A DNA stretch of 64,000 nucleotides from Pseudomonas mosselii. Lineage in GTDB: Bacteria > Pseudomonadota > Gammaproteobacteria > Pseudomonadales > Pseudomonadaceae. This document shows positions 9,937 through 18,197 of the stretch, piece by piece; within the stretch, counting starts at the first letter, position 1; the number at the start of each line of letters is the position of its first letter. The notes below the pieces were generated by a model. The model saw only the letters and a list, made by a program, of their open reading frames with translations. It had not been told where the DNA came from and made no database searches. The stretch is taken from assembly GCF_019823065.1 (NCBI RefSeq), contig NZ_CP081966.1, positions 4,433,501-4,497,500 of the forward strand. The letters are read 5' to 3'. Made by a program: the position numbers and the translations under genes.

Positions 9937-11385
9937 TTACTGGAGCAGTTTCAGGACCGAGGATGGCAGCTGGTTAGCCTGCGACAGGATCGCGGTGGAA
10001 GCCTGCTGCAGGGTCTGCTGCTTGGTCAGCTCTGCAGTTTCCGAAGCGAAGTCCACGTCCTGCACGGTCGAACGGGCAGCGGTGGAGTTCTTCTGGATGT
10101 TCTGCAGGTTGTCGACGGTGGTGGTCAGACGGTTCTGGGTAGCACCCAGACCCGAACGGACGCTGTCGATCGAACCGATAGCCTTGTCGATAACGGCCAG
10201 GGCGTTCTGAGCCTTGGTGGCGTCGGTGACGTCGGTGTTGGAGATGGTGGTCTTGACCGAAGAAGCTGCGGTACCTGCACCGAACAGACCAGTTACGCCA
10301 GCACCGTTCAGAGCGTAGCCCTTGGCGGAGTCCAGCGATACCGCGCCAGTTGCGATCAAGTCAGCACCAGCGGCAACCAGAGCGGTACCAGCAGCGGCGT
10401 AGGTGCCATCGCCGGCACGGGTGTTGGCAGTGATGCCTGCCACAGCGCCAGCGTCAGCGGCATTGAACTTGATGTTCTCACCGGTATCGGACTTGATCGA
10501 CAGCGAGCCTTTGCCCTCGTCGTAGTTGACGCTGATACCCAGCTTGGCGGCGTTGGACTTCAGCTGTTCAGCCAGGTTGGCAGTATTGGTAACACCGATG
10601 ATCTTGACGGTTTGGCCGCCCACGGTGAGGTCAAAGTTAGCCTGAGCGCCAGCAGCACCAGCGATAGCCGTGGCATCAACGCCCAGCTGAACTTCAGTGC
10701 TGGCAGTGGCAGTCAGACCACCGATTGCACCGTTCATGTTTGCAGCGATGGTTTTTGCCGAGTCACCCGCAGCTACAGCTACGTTGGCGGTCTGACCGTT
10801 ACCGGTCACGGTGATAGCACCAGCGGCAACGCCAGTGGCGTTAGGAGTGATAGCAACGCTCTTGATTTGCTGGGAGCCGATGTTGCTGGCAGCAACGTTT
10901 TCCAGAGTCAGGTTGATGGTTTCGTTGGCGTTCGCGCCGACCTGGATGGCCTTGGTGCCGTAGGAGCCGTCCAGCAGCTTCTGGCCACCGAAGGTGGTGG
11001 TGGCGGAGATACGGTTCAGCTCGGAGGTCAGAGCCTGGTATTCGTCGTTATTCGACTTACGGTCGTCGGCGCTCAGGGAGCCGGTGGCCGAGGACAGGGC
11101 CAGGGTACGCATTTTCTGCAGGATTTCGGTCGAAGCCTGCATTGCGCCTTCGGCGGTCTGGGCGATCGAGATACCGTCGTTGGCGTTCTTCACTGCCTGG
11201 CCCAGGCCGTTGATCTGGCTGGTCAGACGGTTGGCGATCTGCAGGCCGGCAGCGTCGTCTTTGGCGCTGTTGATGCGCAGGCCGGAAGACAGGCGCTGCA
11301 TCGAAGTGGTCTGGGCAGTGCTGGCCTTGTTCAGGTTAACCTGAGTAGTAACCGAAGCAATGTTGGTGTTTACAGTTAAAGCCAT
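9937..11385 (-). CDS. fliC: Flagellin FliC
   Basis: Flagellin (482 aa) is the filament subunit. The conserved D0/D1 N-terminus begins [20 protein letters not shown]. The flg22-type immune epitope region lies at residues 30-51 and keeps the [13 protein letters not shown] core. The C-terminal D1/D0 ends in [17 protein letters not shown]. The central part (about 170-400), rich in Ala, Gly and Thr, is the surface-exposed variable domain, where glycans would be attached if the filament is modified. The ATG at 11385 has GAGGA upstream. Transcription is expected from the FliA promoter at 11466-11493. Confidence 0.98.
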   Translation of the reverse strand: MALTVNTNIASVTTQVNLNKASTAQTTSMQRLSSGLRINSAKDDAAGLQIANRLTSQINGLGQAVKNANDGISIAQTAEGAMQASTEILQKMRTLALSSATGSLSADDRKSNNDEYQALTSELNRISATTTFGGQKLLDGSYGTKAIQVGANANETINLTLENVAASNIGSQQIKSVAITPNATGVAAGAITVTGNGQTANVAVAAGDSAKTIAANMNGAIGGLTATASTEVQLGVDATAIAGAAGAQANFDLTVGGQTVKIIGVTNTANLAEQLKSNAAKLGISVNYDEGKGSLSIKSDTGENIKFNAADAGAVAGITANTRAGDGTYAAAGTALVAAGADLIATGAVSLDSAKGYALNGAGVTGLFGAGTAASSVKTTISNTDVTDATKAQNALAVIDKAIGSIDSVRSGLGATQNRLTTTVDNLQNIQKNSTAARSTVQDVDFASETAELTKQQTLQQASTAILSQANQLPSSVLKLLQ

Positions 11386-11465
11386 GACGAAATCCTCGTT
11401 GGATGGGTACTGCGGCTTCCGGCCCTGGCATCCGCCGGGTATGGCCTAGAGAACCTTCGTAATGG

Positions 11466-11493
11466 TTATCGTCGTCTGCGTGGGTTGCTTGAG
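11466..11493 (-). promoter_or_regulatory. FliA (sigma-28) promoter of fliC
   Basis: The minus strand reads CTCAAG, 14 bases, then GACGATAA, close to the Pseudomonas FliA pattern (TCAAG or TAAAG, then GCCGATAA). It leaves a leader of about 75 bases before the fliC ATG. Confidence 0.78.
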
Positions 11494-11522
11494 GGCATTT
11501 TCGAAAAAAAAATGCCATCACC

Positions 11523-11562
11523 CCGCCACCCCCATGAAATCAGGGGGTTATTGATTTGGCGG
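11523..11562. repeat. Nested inverted repeat upstream of fliC
   Basis: The outer arms CCGCCA/TGGCGG enclose the inner arms CCCCC/GGGGG. It lies 30-70 bp upstream of the fliC -35 element. Function is unknown; it may be a regulator site or part of the adjacent REP-like sequence. Confidence 0.5.
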
Positions 11563-11571
11563 TTGCCGATC

Positions 11572-11618
11572 AGGGGCTGCTTTGCAGCCCCTCACGGGGC
11601 AAGCACGCTCCTACAGGG
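11572..11618. repeat. REP-like element
   Basis: The inverted repeat AGGGGCTGC-TTT-GCAGCCCCT is followed by the GCTCCTACAGGG motif common to P. putida-type REP sequences. The same motif recurs at 45756-45803, and related sequence at 52992-53036. It lies between fliC and the KAS III gene. Confidence 0.65.
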
Positions 11619-11633
11619 CGATCTTCCACGCAT

Positions 11634-11669
11634 AAAAAAACGCCTGGCGGGGCACGCCAGGCGTTTTTT
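11634..11669. terminator. Bidirectional terminator after the KAS III gene
   Basis: A perfect 9-bp stem CGCCTGGCG/CGCCAGGCG with a 5-nt loop is flanked by A7 on one side and T6 on the other. It lies 15 bp past the KAS III stop and isolates that gene from fliC. Confidence 0.9.
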
Positions 11670-11684
11670 CGAGGCCTTCGCGAA

Positions 11685-12614
11685 TCAGCCGCGATAGAGA
11701 ATCGCCGAACCCCACGACAGGCCCACGCCAAAGCCGCTGATGGCCACGCGCTTCCAGCTACTGTCGAACATGTGCTTCTGCAGCAGCAGCGGCACGCTGG
11801 AGGACACGGTGTTGCCAGTCTCGAGCATGTCCTTGACGAACTTCTCCGGATGCTGCTCCTCGAAGCGCCGCGCCACGGCATCGACGATCGCCGCGCTGCC
11901 CTGGTGAATGCAGAACGCATCGATGTCCGAAGACTGCAAACCGCTGGCCGCCAGCAGCTCATGCAGGTGCGCCGGCACCTTGACCAGGGCGAAGTTGAAC
12001 ACCTGGCGACCGTTCATGAAGAAGGTGCCATCGCTGACTTTGAGGTGCTCGGCACCCGAGCCATCGGTGCCGAAACGCGCCTCGCCCAGCTGCCAGACAG
12101 CGTTCTCGCCCATCCAGGTGGCCGTGGCGGCGTCACCGAACAGCATGGTGGTGTTGCGGTCTTCCGGATCGACGATCTTCGAATACGGGTCGGCAGTGAT
12201 CAGCAGGCCGTTTTTCAACCCCGCCGCCTGCATGAAGCCCTTGATGGCGTACAGGCCATAGACATAACCCGAGCAGCCCAGCGACACGTCGAAGGCCGCC
12301 ACGCGGGTCGACAGGCCCAGCTTGTTCTGGACGATCGCCGCGGTGTGCGGCAGGCCTTCTTCGTCACCGTTCTGGGTGACCACGATCAGTACATCGATCG
12401 ACTGCGGATCGAGCTCGGGGTTGTTGGCGAACAGCGCCCGGGCAGCCTCCACGCACAGGTCGGACGTTTCCTGCTCCTCGGCCTTGCGCGGCAGGAAGGA
12501 GGCGCCGATCTTGCCGAACATGAACTCTTCGTCCTTGCCGAACTTCGCACCCTGGACGTAGTTGTCCAGGCCAGCGGTGGGCACGTAACTCGCGATGCTT
12601 TTGATGCCAATCAT
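11685..12614 (-). CDS. Beta-ketoacyl-ACP synthase III-like protein, flagellin-modification type
   Basis: This 309-aa protein is a FabH/KAS III-family condensing enzyme. The expected triad is visible: C114 in SLGCSGYVYGL, H237 in FCIHQGSA and N268 in ETGNTVSSS. Pseudomonads often carry such a KAS III gene between fliC and flgL. In P. syringae it belongs to the flagellin glycosylation island, where it is thought to supply an acyl group for the glycan rather than to serve bulk fatty-acid synthesis. Here the island is minimal: no glycosyltransferase lies alongside, and an IS3-family element ends 41 bp upstream of the start. The start has GGGAAG upstream. The role in glycan acylation is inference. 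Confidence 0.85.
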   Translation of the reverse strand: MIGIKSIASYVPTAGLDNYVQGAKFGKDEEFMFGKIGASFLPRKAEEQETSDLCVEAARALFANNPELDPQSIDVLIVVTQNGDEEGLPHTAAIVQNKLGLSTRVAAFDVSLGCSGYVYGLYAIKGFMQAAGLKNGLLITADPYSKIVDPEDRNTTMLFGDAATATWMGENAVWQLGEARFGTDGSGAEHLKVSDGTFFMNGRQVFNFALVKVPAHLHELLAASGLQSSDIDAFCIHQGSAAIVDAVARRFEEQHPEKFVKDMLETGNTVSSSVPLLLQKHMFDSSWKRVAISGFGVGLSWGSAILYRG

Positions 12615-12654
12615 TCTGGCTTCCCAATGAAAACAGCCAAAGACCGCCCCCCGG

Positions 12655-12672
12655 TGTCAGGATAGTTGTCGC
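12655..12672 (+). repeat. Left terminal inverted repeat of the IS3-family element
   Basis: TGTCAGGATAGTTGTCGC matches the reverse complement of the right end at 15 of 18 positions, with the inner ten bases (TAGTTGTCGC) identical. Confidence 0.8.
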
Positions 12673-12722
12673 CTCTCCGATTTTTCCTAAAAAAGCATAT
12701 CGGGGGCGGAAAGAGACTGGTC

Positions 12723-13226
12723 GTGCCGTACTATTCACCTGAACGCAGAGCCGCATTACTTAAAATGCTGCTTCCCCCGCTGAACCTGTCGATGGCCGAG
12801 GTTTCCCGGCGCGAAGGGGTCAGCGAAATGTCTTTGTCCAACTGGCGCAAGCAGCTCAGTTCTGAAGGAAATGCAGTGTCCGAAAACAAGCCGTTGACCG
12901 AGAACTGGTCAGCCGAAACCAAGTTTGCTGTCGTGCTTGAAGCCGCCGGTTTGTCCGAGATCGACCTCGGCGAGTATTGCCGCCGCAAAGGTCTTTACCC
13001 CGAACAAATCACGGCTTGGCGACAAGCTTTTATCACCGGCCAGAAATCGACAAAGGCTCAGCAAAAAGAAGATCGCGAGCAATCTCGCAAGGACAAGAAA
13101 CGCATCCAGGAACTTGAGCGCGAACTGCGCCGCAAAGACAAGGCGCTCGCTGAAACAGCCGCGTTGTTGGTGCTGCGAAAAAAGCTCAACGACTACTGGG
13201 GGACGAACGACAACGAGGACAACTAA
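12723..13226 (+). CDS. IS3-family transposase OrfA
   Basis: OrfA (167 aa from GTG 12723) is the DNA-binding part of the transposase. It has two HTH-like segments, MAEVSRREGVSEMSLSNWRK near the N-terminus and IDLGEYCRRKGLYPEQITAW further on. A charged coiled region (ERELRRKDKALAETAALLVLRKK) for dimerisation follows near the end. I chose the GTG because GGAAAGAG lies about 8 bases upstream. An upstream TTG (12666) falls inside the terminal repeat and is less likely. The frame ends just after the A6G slippery site, so it also encodes the N-terminus of an OrfAB fusion. Confidence 0.85.
   Translation: MPYYSPERRAALLKMLLPPLNLSMAEVSRREGVSEMSLSNWRKQLSSEGNAVSENKPLTENWSAETKFAVVLEAAGLSEIDLGEYCRRKGLYPEQITAWRQAFITGQKSTKAQQKEDREQSRKDKKRIQELERELRRKDKALAETAALLVLRKKLNDYWGTNDNEDN
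13178..13184 (+). other. Programmed -1 ribosomal frameshift site of the IS
   Basis: The heptamer A-AAA-AAG lies exactly in phase with the OrfA reading frame (codons AAA AAG, Lys-Lys). A -1 shift here enters a stop-free frame that runs straight into OrfB, giving the OrfAB transposase. This is the standard IS3-family arrangement. Confidence 0.85.
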
Positions 13227-13231
13227 CATCT

Positions 13232-14278
13232 TTGCCAGAGCGCCAGTTAATCGTTGCCTGGCTGGGTAGCGCGGTGGCGGCAGGAGCCAGAAAAATCAGG
13301 GCGTGCCAGGAAATCGGTCTATCGCTGCGGACTTTGCAACGTTGGACTGAAACAGAGGTTATCCAGGCCGATGCCCGAACGATTGTCACACGGCCAACAC
13401 CGCGAAATGCACTGAGCGAAGTCGAGCGTCAGACCATTGTGACGCTGTGTAACAGCCCGGAGTACGCCCACTTGCCGCCGAGCCAGATCGTGCCGCGGCT
13501 GGCCGATCAAGGGCGTTATGTGGCGTCGGAGGCGACGTTTTATCGCGTTCTACGTGCGGCAGGCCAACAACAACATCGAGGCCGCAGCCAGCGGCCCAGA
13601 AGGCACGCAGCACCGACAACGCATGCGGCCAAAGCGCCCAATCAGGTGTGGTCGTGGGACATCACGTATCTGCCCTCGCCGATACGCGGAAAGTATTACT
13701 ACCTCTATCTGATCGAGGATATTTACAGCCGCAAGGCCGTGGGCTGGGAGGTCTACGACGCGGAAAGCGGTGAAAAAGCCGCCGCGCTGCTGCAACGCAG
13801 CGTGATCGGTGAGCAGTGTTTACACGAACCGCTGGTGCTGCACTCGGACAACGGAGCGCCGATGAAATCGGTGACGCTGCTGAGCAAGATGTACGACCTG
13901 GGCATCACGCCTTCGCGGGGCCGACCGCGTGTGAGCAACGACAATCCCTACTCGGAGTCGCTGTTTAGAACGCTGAAATACTGCCCGCAATGGCCGCTGG
14001 ATGGTTTTGCCAGTCTGGATGCTGCTCGGGCTTGGGTGAGGAATTTTATGCGGTGGTACAACAACGAGCACCGACATAGCCGCATCCGGTTCGTCACACC
14101 GGCTGAGCGGCATCGAGGGCTGGACCATCAGGTCTTGGCCCGGCGACATGAGTTGTACGAACGAGCCAAGGAAAACAAACCGGAGCGGTGGTCAGGCCGG
14201 ACGCGTAACTGGGAACCGATCGGCACCGTGTTGTTGAACCCGGATCGAGAGCAACAGAACGAGAAAATGGCGGCATAG
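13232..14278 (+). CDS. IS3-family transposase OrfB (DDE integrase domain)
   Basis: OrfB (348 aa when counted from TTG 13232; normally made as the OrfAB fusion) has an rve-type DDE catalytic core. D143 lies in WSWDITYLPS, D206 in LHSDNGAP and E242 in NPYSESLFRTLK. The second D and the E are separated by 35 residues, the DD(35)E spacing of IS3-family enzymes. A C-terminal integrase-type segment (MRWYNNEHRHSRIRFVTPAE) is also present. No disruption is visible. Confidence 0.92.
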   Translation: MPERQLIVAWLGSAVAAGARKIRACQEIGLSLRTLQRWTETEVIQADARTIVTRPTPRNALSEVERQTIVTLCNSPEYAHLPPSQIVPRLADQGRYVASEATFYRVLRAAGQQQHRGRSQRPRRHAAPTTHAAKAPNQVWSWDITYLPSPIRGKYYYLYLIEDIYSRKAVGWEVYDAESGEKAAALLQRSVIGEQCLHEPLVLHSDNGAPMKSVTLLSKMYDLGITPSRGRPRVSNDNPYSESLFRTLKYCPQWPLDGFASLDAARAWVRNFMRWYNNEHRHSRIRFVTPAERHRGLDHQVLARRHELYERAKENKPERWSGRTRNWEPIGTVLLNPDREQQNEKMAA

Positions 14279-14291
14279 TTAGACGGTTGAC

Positions 14292-14309
14292 GCGACAACT
14301 ACCTTGAAA
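14292..14309 (-). repeat. Right terminal inverted repeat of the IS3-family element
   Basis: Read on the minus strand it is TTTCAAGGTAGTTGTCGC, matching the left end at 15 of 18 bases. Confidence 0.8.
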
Positions 14310-14520
14310 AATGCCGCCGCCACTCGATGAATTGAGGGCGCCGACTACCGGGTCGAGGGCAATGCGCCCCGGACAGGCCGACACCAGGCTTGCCCTTTGC
14401 GCACCGGTAACAAAATGCTGCAGCAACTGCCGCATAGAATACAGGGAAGATGCACGATTTGACTCATTAGTCACAGTCAATTATCGCCAAACCCCTGCCA
14501 CCACCGCGCGCCAGACACGA
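14310..14520. other. Non-coding stretch between the IS and the flgL terminator
   Basis: This is about 210 bp without a credible gene. It is probably part of the original KAS III upstream region, now separated from that gene by the IS. It holds the palindrome TGACT-CATT-AGTCA at 14460-14473, a possible operator. I see no sigma-54 or convincing FliA signature. Confidence 0.5.
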
Positions 14521-14556
14521 AAAAGCCCCGGCAGCATGGCGCTGGCCGGGGCTTTC
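14521..14556 (-). terminator. Terminator of the flgFGHIJKL operon
   Basis: On the minus strand, AAAGCCCCGGC pairs with GCCGGGGCTTT around a 12-nt loop. A TTTTTCG tract follows, 17 bp after the flgL stop. Confidence 0.85.
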
Positions 14557-14572
14557 CTGACGCGGATCGCGA

Positions 14573-16135
14573 TCAGAGCTTGTTGAACAGGCTCAGTTGC
14601 GAAATACGCGAGAAGGCCAGCTGGGAAGCTTCGAGCATGGCCTGCTGCAGGGTCAGCATGATCGAGGCGTCGGCCATGTCGGTGTTGCCGATGGCATCCT
14701 GGGTGACCTTGTTGGCCGTGCTCAGGCTGGTGTTTTCCTGGCGCTGGATATCGAGCGAGTTGCCACGAGCACCGATCGAACCACGGGTGATATCCACCTG
14801 CTCGCGGGCACTGGCCAGGTTGGCCACAGCCGAGGCTACGGCGTTCTTGATGGCGGTATTGTCGCCCGAGGTGCCTGGCGGCGCATCCAACGCCGCACGC
14901 AGCTGGCTGATGGTCTCCAGCACGCTCTGGTTCTGGTGGTTGTTGGCATTGACCGCGAACTGGTCACCCGTCTGCGGCGTACCGGATACCTGGTAGGTCA
15001 CCCCCGCCACCGTCAGCGACGGCGCGGTGAAGGTACCGCTGGCAACGGGTTTGCTGTCCGCAGTCAAAGGCTGGGCATAGAACTCGTAGGTGTTGGCACC
15101 GGTGAACTTGATCACCGCCCCATCACTCGGGAAGGTACTGCTGTAGGCGGCCGGGTCGGTCACGGCGCCGCTGGTGACCTGCGCACTGGACGGGTTGCCG
15201 GCACCACGCACGGTCGTGAGCGTATCGGGGCGGGCCTGCACGCTGAACTCGCGGCCAGCGAAGACGGCATTGGCATCATCGCCTTCTTTCAGCGAGGCGG
15301 TGATCTCGAACTCGACGCCGCGCAGCGCGATACGATTGCCACCCTCGGCCTTACTGTCGAAGGTGCCATTGGTGGGCGTCTCGGCAGTGATGTCGTTACC
15401 CAGAGCATCGGTCACCGTGTACTGGGTGGCGCTGGTGAAGGTGATCTTGTACGGCTGGCCAGCGGTGAAGCTGCTGTTGTAGGTGTTGTTCGAGGTCAGC
15501 AGGCCCGGCGAGAGCGCGACCTTGCCGTCATCGACCGGCGGCGTCACCAGGGTGGACTGGGTACGGCTCTTGTTCTTGGCCGAATCGAAGATGCTGAAGC
15601 CGGTGTCGTTGGTCGCCAGGCTCAGGGTGTCGGACACCTGCAGGCTCAGCTGGGTCTGGTCGCCCTGGTAGCTGTAGGTGCCATCGGCATTGCGCACATA
15701 GGGTGGCGACGAGGTCTTGGTGCCACCGAACATGTAGTCGCCGTTGGCATCGCGCGAATTGAGCAGGCCGAAGATGTTGGCCTCGATCTCCTTGAGCTCG
15801 CTGCTGATGGAGACGCGATCAGCATCGGTCACGCCAGCGCCACCGGCACGCAGGGCCAGCTCGCTGGCGCGCTGCATGGCATCGTTGATGGTGCTCAGCA
15901 CGCTCTCTTCCTGCAGCAGCGAGTTGTTCACCGTGGTCATATTGCCGTCGTACTGCTTGAGCAGCGCTTGCTGCTGTTGCAGCAGGAGCAGGCGCGCGGC
16001 GCCGACCGGATCGTCGGCAGCGGTCTGGATGCGCACGCCGCTGTCGATCTGCGTCTTGCTCTTCATCAGGTCGGCGAAGTTCTTGGTGTAGCTACTGGCG
16101 CTCGACTCATAGAACTGAGCGGTGGAAATACGCAC
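14573..16135 (-). CDS. flgL: Flagellar hook-filament junction protein FlgL (HAP3)
   Basis: FlgL (520 aa) joins the hook (through FlgK) to the filament. The flagellin-like N-terminus (MRISTAQFYESSASSYTKNF, then SKTQIDSGVRIQTAADDPVG) and the C-terminal helix (MLEASQLAFSRISQLSLFNKL) are conserved. The long middle (about 150-430) is an enlarged variable domain, larger than in enterobacterial FlgL but usual for the P. putida type. It lies 12 bp after flgK, at the end of the operon. Confidence 0.95.
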   Translation of the reverse strand: MRISTAQFYESSASSYTKNFADLMKSKTQIDSGVRIQTAADDPVGAARLLLLQQQQALLKQYDGNMTTVNNSLLQEESVLSTINDAMQRASELALRAGGAGVTDADRVSISSELKEIEANIFGLLNSRDANGDYMFGGTKTSSPPYVRNADGTYSYQGDQTQLSLQVSDTLSLATNDTGFSIFDSAKNKSRTQSTLVTPPVDDGKVALSPGLLTSNNTYNSSFTAGQPYKITFTSATQYTVTDALGNDITAETPTNGTFDSKAEGGNRIALRGVEFEITASLKEGDDANAVFAGREFSVQARPDTLTTVRGAGNPSSAQVTSGAVTDPAAYSSTFPSDGAVIKFTGANTYEFYAQPLTADSKPVASGTFTAPSLTVAGVTYQVSGTPQTGDQFAVNANNHQNQSVLETISQLRAALDAPPGTSGDNTAIKNAVASAVANLASAREQVDITRGSIGARGNSLDIQRQENTSLSTANKVTQDAIGNTDMADASIMLTLQQAMLEASQLAFSRISQLSLFNKL

Positions 16136-16147
16136 GATGGCTACTCC

Positions 16148-18187
16148 TTACAATGCGTTGATCAGGATGCTGAAGGTTTCCTGCGCCGCCTTGATGATCT
16201 GCGACGACGCGGTGTAGTAGTGCTGGAACTTGATCAGGTTGGCTGCCTCATCGTCCAGGTTGACACCGGAAACCCCGTTGCGGCTTTCCTTGGCCGCATC
16301 GAGCACGGCCTTGGTCGCAACGGTATCGATTTTGGCCTGGTTGGCCTTGGCCCCGACCCGCTCGACCAGCGAGGCGTAGGCCGAAGTGAAGCTGGAGCCG
16401 CCGCCGGAGGTCACGCCGACGGTGGATTTGGTCTGCAGCCCCAGCAGCGCCTGGGCGTTGCGGTTATCGGACTTGCCGTCGGCATTGAAGCCAAAGGTAA
16501 AGCTGTCGTTGGTCGCCGGGCTGCCGCCGACGGTGGTCTCGACGCTGAAGGTCCGCGGGTTGCCGCTACCATCGAGGATCGGCGCACCGCTGGCATCGCG
16601 CATCGGCACATTGATGGTCAGCTTGTTATCCTGACCAGGCACGATGGTGCCTGTGCCGATGGAGTTACCCTTGGAGTCGTACAGGGTGTAGCCCTGCGTA
16701 CCTCCGCTGGCGGCCTGGAACACCATGCGTACCGGCATGGAATGCTTGATCGAATCTTGGATCAGCGCAGTGTCGGCGCCACCATAGATATCCAGCTTGG
16801 CTCCCAGGTTTGGCTGGGTGATGGTGCCGGAGCCGGTATTGCCACTACCCACAATGCCATTGATCGGCCCGGCGAAGGCGAGCTTGTTGGCATCGGTGAG
16901 CACGGTATTGATGGAGCCTGCCGCCGAACGGGTCGGGCTCACCTTGAAGGTGTCGCCAGCGGCCAGGCCGCCACCGTTCAGTTTCAAGGTGAAACCGTCG
17001 ATCACCGGCGGCGGCGTGGTGGTCAGGTCGAAGTTGCCCATGTCGGTGCCGTCGGAACGGCGCACGCTGTACTGGTTCGGGCCCGTGAACTTGACCTCGT
17101 AGTCGTAGGTGGTGAGCGCACCGCTGTTGGCGATGGTCACATCCAGGTTGCCGGAGCCTGCACTGTTGTTCGTGGAGGCCAGGCTGCGCTGGCTGATCGC
17201 CAGGGCACTGTTGATGCTGGAGAACAGCGCGCTGCCGAACTGCGCGTTGGCATCCAGGCCCTGCCCCAGCTGGCTGTTGATGCTGTCGGCCACCACCAGG
17301 GCGACACGTCCCAGCTCGTTCATCGACGGGGTGAGCACGTCGTTGCGGTAGCGCAGCAAGCCACCGATCTGCCCGCCGGTGACCACCGAGGTGACATCCG
17401 AGGAGAAGGTCGGGTAGTTGATCTGCAGGCTGTACTGGCTCTGGTCCGCGGCGCTCGGCACGGCGGTCAGGGTGTTGGCGCGGTTGCCGGTGACCAGCGA
17501 CTGGCCGTTGCCCAGGTACACGTCGTAGTTGCCGTCACGCTCCTGCACGGTGACGCCGACCAGTTCGTTGAGCTGGCGAACCGCTTCGCTGCGGGCGTCG
17601 AGCAGGTTGTTCGGTGAGGCACCGGAGGCCGACAGCTGGGTGATCTGCTTGTTGAGATCGGCGATGCTCGAGGTCAGCTTGTTGACCTGGCCCGACAGGG
17701 TGTCCAGCTGGCTGTTGATGCTGTCGTTCTGCTTGCTCATCTGGCTGGAGATGGCATTGAAGCGGTTGCTCAGGGTCTGCGCCTGGGTCAGCAGCAGCTG
17801 GCGCGAGGCGACGTCGCTGGGCTTGGCCGAGGCGGTCTGCAGGGCCGAGAAGAACGCGGTCAGCACCGAGCTGATACCGGTGTCGCTTTCGGCCAGCAGC
17901 TTGTCGATGCCGGTGATCTGATCCTGGAACGCCGCCGCATCGGTATTCAACGAGGTGGAGGTCTGCAGCTGGTTGTCCAGGTAGGCGTTGTAGATACGAC
18001 GCACATCCGACAACGTGGTACCAGTGCCGACGAAGCCCGTGCCGATATTGTGCGACGGCCCCGTGGTCTGGATGGTCTGCTGACGCGAGTAACCCGAGAC
18101 GGCCGCGTTGGCGATGTTGTTACCGGTGATGGACAGCGCGGTCTGGCTGGCATTCAGGCCGGAAAGCCCGATCGAGATCAGAGACAT
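16148..18187 (-). CDS. flgK: Flagellar hook-associated protein FlgK (HAP1)
   Basis: FlgK (679 aa) is the first hook-filament junction protein. The N-terminus (LISIGLSGLNASQTALSITG, then NNIANAAVSGYSRQ) is the rod/hook family signature. The C-terminus (SGVNLDDEAANLIKFQHYYT, then ASSQIIKAAQETFSILINAL) is the D0 helix. Coiled segments lie around residues 140-200. It lies 10 bp downstream of flgJ. Confidence 0.96.
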   Translation of the reverse strand: MSLISIGLSGLNASQTALSITGNNIANAAVSGYSRQQTIQTTGPSHNIGTGFVGTGTTLSDVRRIYNAYLDNQLQTSTSLNTDAAAFQDQITGIDKLLAESDTGISSVLTAFFSALQTASAKPSDVASRQLLLTQAQTLSNRFNAISSQMSKQNDSINSQLDTLSGQVNKLTSSIADLNKQITQLSASGASPNNLLDARSEAVRQLNELVGVTVQERDGNYDVYLGNGQSLVTGNRANTLTAVPSAADQSQYSLQINYPTFSSDVTSVVTGGQIGGLLRYRNDVLTPSMNELGRVALVVADSINSQLGQGLDANAQFGSALFSSINSALAISQRSLASTNNSAGSGNLDVTIANSGALTTYDYEVKFTGPNQYSVRRSDGTDMGNFDLTTTPPPVIDGFTLKLNGGGLAAGDTFKVSPTRSAAGSINTVLTDANKLAFAGPINGIVGSGNTGSGTITQPNLGAKLDIYGGADTALIQDSIKHSMPVRMVFQAASGGTQGYTLYDSKGNSIGTGTIVPGQDNKLTINVPMRDASGAPILDGSGNPRTFSVETTVGGSPATNDSFTFGFNADGKSDNRNAQALLGLQTKSTVGVTSGGGSSFTSAYASLVERVGAKANQAKIDTVATKAVLDAAKESRNGVSGVNLDDEAANLIKFQHYYTASSQIIKAAQETFSILINAL

Positions 18188-18197
18188 GCTTCAATCC

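Larger units (their letters stand above)
12655..14309 (+). mobile_element. IS3-family insertion sequence
   Basis: This element of about 1.65 kb is bounded by imperfect terminal inverted repeats and encodes two overlapping-phase transposase frames joined by an A6G frameshift signal. It lies between the KAS III gene and flgL, inside the flagellar cluster. I see no clear target duplication (CGG on the left, AAT on the right), so the exact ends may be off by a few bases, or the copy may be old. Both frames look intact, so it may be active. Confidence 0.9.

Noticed and set aside
12666..12722. TTG 12666 as the start of IS OrfA
   Set aside because: It lies inside the left terminal inverted repeat and has no ribosome site. 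GTG 12723 has a purine-rich site and gives the usual OrfA length.
14597..17617. Very long open frame on the plus strand opposite flgL-flgK
   Set aside because: It is an antisense frame of GC-rich genes with clear FlgL and FlgK products. Its translation is low-complexity (Gly/Val/Ala/His/Arg rich) and has no recognisable domains.
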